Source: CAYPHJ01 sp964410485
GTDB taxonomy: Bacteria; Desulfobacterota; Binatia; UBA9968
Direction of reading: 5' to 3'
Assembly: GCA_964410485.1 (NCBI GenBank)
Contig: CAYPHJ010000005.1
Location: 1-64,000 of the forward strand
Length of the DNA stretch: 64,000 nt
Positions within the stretch are counted from its first letter, which is position 1. Each line of letters starts with the position of its first letter. A program made the position numbers and the translations under genes. Below are positions 42,905-50,120 of the stretch, piece by piece. Below the pieces are notes generated by a model, which saw only the letters and a program-made list of their open reading frames with translations, was not told where the DNA came from and did no database searches.

Positions 42905-43714
42905 TTAGCCGATATCGGTTAGGATGATCTTGTCCCCGAGCGTATGAACCAACCAGCGGTGAACATTCCGTACGACGGTTTCACTGTCCGCCTCCAGCAG
43001 CCAGTGGCCCTGAGACGGATACTCTTTCAGGTCTGCGCCCAGCCAGTCGGCGCTCTCTCTGTGTGAAGCGACGGGTATGATGGAATCATCGCTTCCCGCC
43101 AGCACCAGGGTCGGACAAGTCAGCGGGTGGCGGCGGATCGCCGCGGTTGGCGCAAAGAACTCCCGCACGAGAAGGCTGGAATCGGGAACCGTTCGCTGGC
43201 AAATGCTCCCTGCGGGCAGACCTGTCAAGAAATAATTGCTGAAGTCCTTCTGATCGATACGGAACGGCCGACGCAGGTAAATGAGCATAAAATACTTAAC
43301 CCATAGCAGGCGGAGCGATCGAGATCGAGCAACTTTGACGCCGCGCAACTGAGCGGGCGAGACAAGGACCACGGCGGATACATCCGCCAGTTGCGCTGCC
43401 TGCAGTGCCAGGGAGGCGCCCAAATTCAGCCCAGCAACAACAGGAGGAAAGGCAAAACTTTTAAGAGCCGCGGCTAAATCCCGTATGCAATCCGCGAAAC
43501 TTAGTCGTTGTAGCTCCGCAAGCGGATTTTGTCCGAAACGGCCCCGCAGATTAATTGCAAAACAATCCCATCCCAAATTGCAGAAATGCGTAGCCCACGT
43601 CTGCCAGCACCAGCTGCCGGTCCACAGGCCATGCACGAACACAATCGAAGATCTGAATTTGAGCGATTCCGGTGGGTAATGATCCGCGGGCAACCCGGCA
43701 AGCGATCGATGCAT
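42905..43714 (-). CDS. Alpha/beta-hydrolase fold protein lacking the nucleophile
   Basis: 269 residues. The fold is clear: FVHGLWTGSWCWQTWATHF (oxyanion region), then the nucleophile-elbow strand PVVAGLNLGASLALQAA, a late acid in LVLAGSDDSIIP and the final His in SQGHWLLEA. The elbow reads G-L-N-L-G (residues 95-99): Asn97 stands where the catalytic Ser (GxSxG) is expected. If correct, it cannot work as a standard Ser hydrolase and may be a binding protein, or a lyase or isomerase-like member. Acid and His are kept. The gene starts just downstream of a strong terminator. Confidence 0.75.
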   Translation of the reverse strand: MHRSLAGLPADHYPPESLKFRSSIVFVHGLWTGSWCWQTWATHFCNLGWDCFAINLRGRFGQNPLAELQRLSFADCIRDLAAALKSFAFPPVVAGLNLGASLALQAAQLADVSAVVLVSPAQLRGVKVARSRSLRLLWVKYFMLIYLRRPFRIDQKDFSNYFLTGLPAGSICQRTVPDSSLLVREFFAPTAAIRRHPLTCPTLVLAGSDDSIIPVASHRESADWLGADLKEYPSQGHWLLEADSETVVRNVHRWLVHTLGDKIILTDIG

Positions 43715-43743
43715 AGCTATACGAGTATGACTTGCCGATGTGC

Positions 43744-43789
43744 AAAAAAACAGGCCCCCCGGGGGTGCGTCACCGGGGGGCTGTTTTTT
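43744..43789 (-). terminator. Strong rho-independent terminator
   Basis: A 17-bp GC-rich hairpin (AAAAAACAG-(G)CCCCCCGG and CCGGGGGG-CTGTTTTTT, with one bulged G) ends, on the minus strand, in a run of seven T. It stands downstream of the lysine-rich gene at 43875-43928 and 30 bases before the hydrolase start. The A and T tracts on both arms would also stop transcription from the other strand. Confidence 0.85.
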
Positions 43790-43874
43790 ACCGATAGCCA
43801 GAACAGCTATCTAGGCGCCTGAGGGATCAAGGAGGGTTTAATTCACCACCACTACCTCACATCACAAAACTGAG

Positions 43875-43928
43875 TTACTTCTTGGTTTTCTTCTTGGCTT
43901 TCTTCTTGGCTTTTTTCTTGGCTGCCAT
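43875..43928 (-). CDS. 17-residue lysine-rich peptide MAAKKKAKKKAKKKTKK
   Basis: A very short gene reading MAAKKKAKKKAKKKTKK, 17 residues of which 12 are lysine, made of the repeated step AKKK. It has a perfect Shine-Dalgarno AAGGAGGT five bases before the ATG, a consensus promoter about 120 bases upstream and a strong terminator 85 bases downstream, so it is an independent transcription unit. The sequence is like the lysine-rich tails of histone H1-like and DNA-binding proteins; binding to nucleic acid or acidic surfaces is a guess. No transmembrane or catalytic feature. Confidence 0.7.
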   Translation of the reverse strand: MAAKKKAKKKAKKKTKK

Positions 43929-44046
43929 AGGCACCTCCTTTTAGATTCCTGGGTGGGCTAAATGTGTGGTTCATGAAATCAACTGCGGGACTCAGGCGAA
44001 GAGAAGTTAATACTGAAAACCCTCCCATATTTTGTACGTGAAGGAA

Positions 44047-44076
44047 TTATAACGATACAAGAAATTGTATGTCAAG
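44047..44076 (-). promoter_or_regulatory. Consensus sigma-70 promoter with palindromic spacer
   Basis: TTGACA (44071-44076, minus strand) and TATAAT (44047-44052) are both perfect and separated by 18 bases. The spacer holds an inverted repeat ATACAA-N4-TTGTAT (44056-44071), suitable as a repressor operator. It reads towards the lysine-rich micro-gene, leaving an untranslated leader of about 110 bases. Confidence 0.8.
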
Positions 44077-44186
44077 AAAAAAATAGCATTTTACAAAAAT
44101 TTTACGCAAAACTTGTGCTTACCAGGAAGACCAAACGCATCCAGTGACTGGTTGTAAGAGAGTGTTTTATTACTGTCGACAAGAGG

Positions 44187-45530
44187 CTATTCGATACCAA
44201 GCGCTTTGATCAGCTTGAGCAGATGCGTTCGGTGAAGGCCCAAGTTTTTTGCCGCGGCTGCGCGATTGCCGTGTGCCGCGCGCAAGGCTTTGATGATCAA
44301 TTCTCTCCGATATGAGTTGAGGGTTTCATGGTAGCGCTCGGTTGCCGAGCGGCTCTCGATAGGTGTCACGGCGACTCTGGACGGCAGGTGGTTCACTGTA
44401 AGCACGGGCCCATCACCGAGAACCACGGCTCGTTCAATGACGTTTGCCAGCTCGCGCACGTTGCCGGGCCAGTCATACTGCCGCAATTTTTCCAGAGCAT
44501 CCGTCGTAATATCCGCAAAGCGCTTTTTGGTTTCTTGTGCGAATCTTTGCAGAAAGTAGTCGGCAAGCAGCGGAATGTCTTCTTTCCTTGCCCGCAGTGG
44601 TGGCAGAGTAAGCGCGATTACGTTCAACCGGTGATAAAGGTCCTCACGAAACTGTCCAGCCTTAACCGCCTGTTCAAGCTCACGATTGGTCGCGGCAACA
44701 ATTCTCACATCGACGCCGATCGCCTGAGTTCCGCCAACGCGCTCGAATTCCCGTTCTTGAAGAAACCGCAACAGTTTTGTCTGCAGCTCTGGAGAAATAT
44801 CGCCCACTTCATCGAGGAAAACGGTTCCGCCGTCCGCCAACTCCATTTTCCCCCGTTTGAGCTGGTGAGCGCCTGTGAACGCGCCTCTCTCGTGTCCAAA
44901 AAGTTCGCTTTCCAGAAGTTCTTTCGATAGCCCCACGCAGTTGATCGGCACGAACGGATTGCGTTTTCGGTCACTCCAAGCATGAATCGAGCGGGCAAAA
45001 AGCTCTTTGCCGGTTCCGCTCTCCCCCAAGAGGAGCACGGTGGCTTTGCTCGCGGCCGCCTTTGTTGCCTCTTCAACAGTTTGTTCCATCAGCCGGCTTG
45101 TCCCTGGAACAAGACGGTAGCGTTCGCCCAATTCGGCAGACAAGCACTCGACAGTGGATTCAAGCCGCATGCGATCCAAGGCCTTGGCAACGACCAGCGC
45201 AAGGTGCTCCGGATCAAAAGGTTTCGTGATAAAATCATCCGCGCCCGCTTTCATCGCCTCAACGGCGCGCTGGATTGTGCCGTAGGCGGTCATGATAATG
45301 ACCGGCAGATCCTTGCCTCGATTACGCAGTTCCTTGAGCGTGTCAATCCCGCTCATCCCGGGCATTTGATAGTCCAGAAGGATGAGGTCAGGCACGAAAG
45401 AATCGACCTGGGCCAAGGCGTCCAGCCCGCTGCCGGCTGTAGCGGTGAGATGGCCGAGGTCCGCCAGCTCTTGCACCAGTAGGTCAAGGTTCAACGGCTC
45501 GTCATCGACGAGTAAGACTTTGTGGGGCAT
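44187..45530 (-). CDS. Sigma-54-dependent response regulator (NtrC family)
   Basis: 447 residues. An N-terminal receiver has the phospho-acceptor D53 (DLILLDYQMPGMSG) and Lys in FITKPF. The AAA+ domain carries Walker A GESGTGKE (169-176), the sigma-54-contacting GAFTGA loop (216-221), Walker B GGTVFLDE (234-241) and the R-finger region. A Fis-type HTH (IIKALRAAHGNRAAAAKNLGLHRTHLLKLIKALG) ends it. It activates sigma-54 promoters on phosphorylation. It is divergent from the haem-type cyclase gene, and the histidine kinase that drives it is not obviously adjacent. Start at the ATG at 45530. Confidence 0.94.
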   Translation of the reverse strand: MPHKVLLVDDEPLNLDLLVQELADLGHLTATAGSGLDALAQVDSFVPDLILLDYQMPGMSGIDTLKELRNRGKDLPVIIMTAYGTIQRAVEAMKAGADDFITKPFDPEHLALVVAKALDRMRLESTVECLSAELGERYRLVPGTSRLMEQTVEEATKAAASKATVLLLGESGTGKELFARSIHAWSDRKRNPFVPINCVGLSKELLESELFGHERGAFTGAHQLKRGKMELADGGTVFLDEVGDISPELQTKLLRFLQEREFERVGGTQAIGVDVRIVAATNRELEQAVKAGQFREDLYHRLNVIALTLPPLRARKEDIPLLADYFLQRFAQETKKRFADITTDALEKLRQYDWPGNVRELANVIERAVVLGDGPVLTVNHLPSRVAVTPIESRSATERYHETLNSYRRELIIKALRAAHGNRAAAAKNLGLHRTHLLKLIKALGIE

Positions 45531-45668
45531 TTCCGCAGCCTCAAAACCAATCCGGCCCATCCGGCCGGAGAGAGAGCTTAGCAAAAGCAGTCATTCGTGT
45601 ATATCCCAACCAACCGCTTTACAACGGTTGCATTGTGGTTTATGTCCTGGGTCCTCGGTGGACAGTCG

Positions 45669-47267
45669 ATGCAGCGATTACGTGGGAGTTTGTCTGTCAA
45701 AGTAACCCTTCTGATCGTTACGATCTTAATCGCCGGCCTCGGCACTCTCCTCCTATTGAACATCCAGCAAGAGAAGCAGGATCGCATCGACAAGCACCGA
45801 CAAACAGCCCGTCTGTTTGCCAGTTCGATTATGGCTAGCATCGAAAATGGCATGCTGGAGGGGAGGCCTGATATCATTCGGCGGCTCGTCCAGGAACTCA
45901 AGTCCCATCTGAAGGAAGTACAATTTCTGGAGGTCTACCGGCGCAATGGCATTGAGGCCTTTTCGGATTTGGAGACCGCGAAAGAATTGGAATTCGCCGG
46001 CTACATTCACGCTGATCTGGTGGAGCGTATCTCCAAGATGGCGCGCCAACCGGGCGCACGGTTGACACACCCACTCTTTACGCGCGCCGTTGAGACCGCA
46101 CAACCCCAGGAGGTCGAGGAGACAATGGATGGACGGCGGGTCCTGACGTTCTTTCGGCCGCTACGAAATGTCAAGGAGTGTCACGAGTGTCACGGAAGCG
46201 AGGAGAGCGTGCGCGGCGTTTTACGTATCAGCCTCGGCCTCGAAGGCCTCGAGACCGAGTTGAAGACAGCACGAAATCGCCAGGTGAGCATCGCCCTGAT
46301 CACCATTGTTGGCGTGGCGCTTGCGCTCCTCATGTTCATGAGGCAGGTCGTGCTGGTCCCGCTGGCGCGCGTTGCCTCGGTGGCGCGACAGATCGGAGCG
46401 GGCAACTTTGCCAGTCGGGTAGACGTGACTAGTAGAGACGAAATCGGCCAGCTCGGCGCGGCAATCAACGACATGAACGGCCGCCTGAAGCAGGCGTATG
46501 AGGACCTTGAGATCAAGAACAAGACGCTCGACGAGACCCTCACGAGCCTGCGAGAATCCATGCAGCGGGTCGAGTTGTTGGAGCAACTCAAGGGAGAATT
46601 GTCCAAATTCGTACCGGAGTCGGTGAAGCGATTATTGGAAGCAAATCCCGACGCCACCGAGCTCGAGAAGAGCGAAAGAGATGTAACTGTGGTGTTTTTA
46701 GACATTGCCGGTTACACCCGGCTCTCGGAAAAGATGGAGCCGAAACAGCTCAACCGGCTTGTGCAGAGCTACTTTTCCGCGTTCCTGGAAATCATTCATG
46801 GACATGGAGGTGACATCAACGAAACAGCGGGGGACGGACTCATGGTGATATTTCAAAGCGAGCGGCATCAGAGTGACCATGCCGTCAACGCGGCGCGGAG
46901 CGCGCTCGCTATTTGCCGCCATGTGGAGGAGCTGAACCGGGAATTTGCGCATCTTTCCCAACCGATATTTTTGCATATGGGGATCAATAGCGGAATTGCC
47001 CTCGTGGGCGCAACCAAGCTCTCCGCTGCTACAGGATCACGATGGACGTTCACCGCCAGCGGCCCGGTCACTAACGTAGCGGCGCGAATTGCAGCACAAG
47101 CCCAGCCAGGTGATATTCTCGTCAGCGCGGCGACAGCCGAAAGGATCAAGGATCACCTTGTGTTGGAAAGCATCGGCGAGCGCATTCTCAAAAACGTCGC
47201 CGAGCCAGTTCATCTCTATCGTGTCATTGCGCCTGGCTTGTACAGCCGAGTCGAACGGCAGGGATGA
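45669..47267 (+). CDS. Membrane adenylate/guanylate cyclase with periplasmic CXXCH haem-type sensor
   Basis: 532 residues. Order: N-terminal helix (9-31), a periplasmic sensor of about 170 residues with one c-type haem motif C-H-E-C-H at 171-175 (VKECHECHGSEE), second helix (about 207-228), HAMP, coiled linker, and a class III cyclase domain with VVFLDIAGYTRLSEKM (D345) and ETAGDGLMVIF (D389) metal ligands plus a later GINSGIALVG. The haem-bearing sensor resembles DUF3365/Tll0287-like domains, so it may respond to redox, NO or CO; this is inference. The start is the ATG at 45669. The 45597 start upstream would give a non-family extension. Confidence 0.88.
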   Translation: MQRLRGSLSVKVTLLIVTILIAGLGTLLLLNIQQEKQDRIDKHRQTARLFASSIMASIENGMLEGRPDIIRRLVQELKSHLKEVQFLEVYRRNGIEAFSDLETAKELEFAGYIHADLVERISKMARQPGARLTHPLFTRAVETAQPQEVEETMDGRRVLTFFRPLRNVKECHECHGSEESVRGVLRISLGLEGLETELKTARNRQVSIALITIVGVALALLMFMRQVVLVPLARVASVARQIGAGNFASRVDVTSRDEIGQLGAAINDMNGRLKQAYEDLEIKNKTLDETLTSLRESMQRVELLEQLKGELSKFVPESVKRLLEANPDATELEKSERDVTVVFLDIAGYTRLSEKMEPKQLNRLVQSYFSAFLEIIHGHGGDINETAGDGLMVIFQSERHQSDHAVNAARSALAICRHVEELNREFAHLSQPIFLHMGINSGIALVGATKLSAATGSRWTFTASGPVTNVAARIAAQAQPGDILVSAATAERIKDHLVLESIGERILKNVAEPVHLYRVIAPGLYSRVERQG

Positions 47268-47315
47268 CCAGGGGTGGAAAATAACCGATGGAGGACTGAA
47301 TATCGAGCCCGTGGC

Positions 47316-48398
47316 TTATTTCGTTTTGACGATATTGAAGGCCGCGACGGCGCGTGTAAACCCCTTTAATCGGAGTTCTTGGAGCGGTTCGACTGCAAAC
47401 TTATCTTCGACTTTGGTCAGGGTCTTTCGATCGATGAGGATTTGACCCCCATTGGCTTCGGCGCAAAGCCGGGCGGCAAGATTGGTCACATTGCCGACGG
47501 CGCCATAATCGATGCGGCCTTCGAAACCGATGTTCCCAAGAGTTGCGTATCCTGCGGCCAAACCTATTCCGAGGTCGAGCTCGTAGCCTTTTTTTAGCCA
47601 ATCATGGCGCAATTGTTTGATGCGAGCCTGCATCTCGATCGCCATCCGGACGGCCTGTTTCGTATGGTCGGCGCAAGGTATAGGATCGTTAAAGAAGACC
47701 ATGATGCCATCTCCGGTGAAACGCTCGAGGGTGCCGCCAAATTCAAAAATGAGTTTGCCCATCTCTGCGTGATAACCGCGCAGCACGTCCATGACCTCTT
47801 CGGGTTCGGCGCTGTCGGAAAAAGCGGTGAAGCCGCGAAGATCGATGAAAACCACCGTGATCTCACGCCGATGGCTTTTGAATAGATTCTCGTCTTCTGC
47901 CAGTACGCTTTCGGCGATTTGCGGCGCGAGGTAGCGTTTGAGCCGGTTCATGCGCTGTATTTCGCCAACTTGCTGCTGTACTTTATCGGCCAAGGTCTCA
48001 TTCCATTTTTCCAGAGCATCGTGCATCTGCTTGATGCGAATCATCGCCCGCACCCGCGCCAAGAGCTCGAATGAATCGAAGGGTTTGGTGATGTAATCAT
48101 CGGCACCGGCATCCAGACCCTTGACTTTGTCATTCTGACTGGCCTTGGCCGTGAGCAAGATCACCGGAATAGCCTTGTATCCGTCGCTGGCGCGAAGATG
48201 CCGTAGAACTTCCAGCCCATTCATCTTCGGCATCATATAGTCGAGGAGGATGACATCCGGCATAAAGCCCGGAAGTTTTTCCAATGCTTCGATGCCGTCA
48301 CCGGCTCTCTCTATAACGTAGTGCTGATCGCCGAGCTCTTGCTCCAACAAGTCCAAATTAAAAGGCTCGTCATCTACGATGAGAATCTTTTCAGCCAT
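47316..48398 (-). CDS. Response regulator fused to a class III adenylate/guanylate cyclase
   Basis: 360 residues. A receiver with D53 (MPDVILLDYMMPKMNG) and Lys in ITKPF is joined by a coiled linker (WNETLADKVQQQVGEIQRMNRL) to a cyclase domain with VVFIDLRGFTAFSD, ERFTGDGIMVFFND (metal ligands) and DLGIGLAAGYATLGNIG. It converts a phosphorelay signal into cyclic nucleotide output. Family motifs all look intact. It is convergent with the membrane cyclase gene, and a lone receiver and a histidine kinase lie downstream in this block. The ATG at 48398 fits. Confidence 0.9.
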   Translation of the reverse strand: MAEKILIVDDEPFNLDLLEQELGDQHYVIERAGDGIEALEKLPGFMPDVILLDYMMPKMNGLEVLRHLRASDGYKAIPVILLTAKASQNDKVKGLDAGADDYITKPFDSFELLARVRAMIRIKQMHDALEKWNETLADKVQQQVGEIQRMNRLKRYLAPQIAESVLAEDENLFKSHRREITVVFIDLRGFTAFSDSAEPEEVMDVLRGYHAEMGKLIFEFGGTLERFTGDGIMVFFNDPIPCADHTKQAVRMAIEMQARIKQLRHDWLKKGYELDLGIGLAAGYATLGNIGFEGRIDYGAVGNVTNLAARLCAEANGGQILIDRKTLTKVEDKFAVEPLQELRLKGFTRAVAAFNIVKTK

Positions 48399-48413
48399 CG
48401 GTTAATTTCTGGA

Positions 48414-49397
48414 TTACTTGACGACCGTGCCAGCGCGCTTAAGCACGTCCTGCGGAATCACGACGTTGATCTGGTCCGCCGTCTTTAAATTGATCGCTAA
48501 GTCGAATTTCATCGGTTGCACCAGGGTCAGATCGCTCGGCTTGGCTCCTTTCAAAATCTGATCGACATATTCGGCCGCGCGGCGCGATAGCTCCGCGAGA
48601 TTCGCGCCGTAGCTTATCAGCCCACCGGCCTCCACAAATTCGGTGCGGTCGTAGATGGCGGGTAACCGGTGTTTTATCGTCGATTGTGCAATGAGCGCAA
48701 CATGGCTGTTGAACATGGCATCGGCCATCATAAAAAGCGCCCCGGCGCGGCCCTTGACGGCCTGGCCTAGGGCGCGCTCGATCTCGTTGGGATTACGCGC
48801 CGCAACGGACTGGAACGTCAGTCCTGAGGCTTGCGCGCCGAGCGCGGCGTCTTTGAGACTGCGCCCATGCCCGGGATTCTGCGGATTGTAAAGCGCCGCC
48901 ACTCGACCTACGTCAGGGAGTATTTGTTTGATCAGCTTCATCCGGTCGCCAAAAAAATCGGCGGACATCCGCGCCACGCCGGTGACATTGCCGCCGGGAT
49001 ACATGAAGCTTTTGATGAGACCAGCTTCAACCAGGTCGCCCGCGCCGGCCACCACGATCGGAATTGCCTCCGTGGCATCCTTCGCGGCCACCGCGACTGC
49101 AGTACCGCCGGCGACAATCACATCGACCTTTTGCGCGACTAGATCGCGAGCGAGTTTGGGAAAGCGATCCACGTTGCCCTCGCCATAGCGATATTCCATG
49201 ACGACGTTTTTTCCTTCTAGATAGCCCAATTCACGTAGTCGTTGGTGAAACGCCGCATCACGCGGCGCATACAACGCTGGCGTGCTCGAAACCAGCACGC
49301 CGATTTTAAACACCTTCGGTGGCTGTTGCGCCGAGGCAGAGGCCGCACATGCCCCGAGCAAAACTACTACCGCGATTATTGCGAAATAAGATTTCAT
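48414..49397 (-). CDS. ABC_sub_bind (PF04392-like) periplasmic binding protein
   Basis: 327 residues with an N-terminal signal peptide, possibly a lipoprotein (IIAVVVLLGACAASASA, with a Cys after LLGA). The mature part begins KVFKIGVLVSSTPALYAPRDAAFHQRLRELGYLEGKNVVMEYRY and continues VDVIVAGGTAVAVAAKDATEAIPIVV, typical of the ABC_sub_bind family related to TRAP-like and amino-acid receptors. No permease lies nearby. Its place, 15 bases before the RR-cyclase gene, suggests it may feed a signal into that module; that is inference. Confidence 0.85.
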   Translation of the reverse strand: MKSYFAIIAVVVLLGACAASASAQQPPKVFKIGVLVSSTPALYAPRDAAFHQRLRELGYLEGKNVVMEYRYGEGNVDRFPKLARDLVAQKVDVIVAGGTAVAVAAKDATEAIPIVVAGAGDLVEAGLIKSFMYPGGNVTGVARMSADFFGDRMKLIKQILPDVGRVAALYNPQNPGHGRSLKDAALGAQASGLTFQSVAARNPNEIERALGQAVKGRAGALFMMADAMFNSHVALIAQSTIKHRLPAIYDRTEFVEAGGLISYGANLAELSRRAAEYVDQILKGAKPSDLTLVQPMKFDLAINLKTADQINVVIPQDVLKRAGTVVK

Positions 49398-49495
49398 CAG
49401 ACCCTCACGTCAGATAACGCGTCTCAGTGTCTTCCGATAAGGCTGTCGGAGAGGGACGTCATTGCAAGCGATGATGATTAGCATAGCGAGTCAGA

Positions 49496-49861
49496 TCACC
49501 CGATAAGCCTTCTTACTTTTTCCAGCAAGAGGTCTTCGTCCACGGGCTTAGGCAAGTAATCATCACAACCGGCTTGCCGAGCCTGAATTTCGTCGCCTAC
49601 CATGGCATGTGAGGTGACCGCGATAATTGGAATGTGTTTCAACTGAATATTCCCTTTGATTTTTCTGGTGGCCTCCCAGCCGTCCATTACGGGCATGCCA
49701 AGGTCCATCAGAATCAGATCTGGCTTTTCCTGTTCAGTTTTTGCGACACCTTCCGCTCCATCTACCGCTTGCAAGACCAGATAGTCGTCTTCCAGGAGCT
49801 GGACAATCAGATCACGGTTCCACTCTGTATCATCAACCACCAAGATTTTTTTTCGCAACAT
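49496..49861 (-). CDS. Single-domain response regulator
   Basis: 121 residues, only a receiver domain: KKILVVDDTEWNRDLIVQLLED, the phospho-acceptor Asp in PDLILMDLGMPVMDGWEATRKI, AVTSHAMVG and the Lys in DYLPKPVDE. With no output domain it must act through a partner, as CheY or DivK do. AAGGAGG lies seven bases upstream of the ATG. It is encoded between the ABC_sub_bind gene and a histidine kinase gene in the same orientation, so it may be the kinase's substrate. Confidence 0.92.
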   Translation of the reverse strand: MLRKKILVVDDTEWNRDLIVQLLEDDYLVLQAVDGAEGVAKTEQEKPDLILMDLGMPVMDGWEATRKIKGNIQLKHIPIIAVTSHAMVGDEIQARQAGCDDYLPKPVDEDLLLEKVRRLIG

Positions 49862-50120
49862 GCTGCCTCCTTATCCCGGTGTATTTATTCCAGGTTCGGC
49901 TTGCCCTCGCGACGCCACGCACCGCACCGGCCTTCTCATTGCGCTCATATCGGCGCTACGGGTTCGGCCAAAAGCGTTTGAATGATTGCTCGACACCTAT
50001 TTCTAATGCCACGGACGGGCCGGTTGTCCACAGCAGGCTAGTCGCGAGCAGGCCGGACAATAACCAGGTCTTTGGGTTCCCTGTCATTTTCATTTTTTCT
50101 TGACCGAACTTTGCATGGCC

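Noticed and set aside
45611..45630. Sigma-54 promoter or CAACCG-N8-CGGTTG operator before the cyclase gene
   Set aside because: The -24 GG is missing for sigma-54; the palindrome is real but short and unsupported by other evidence.
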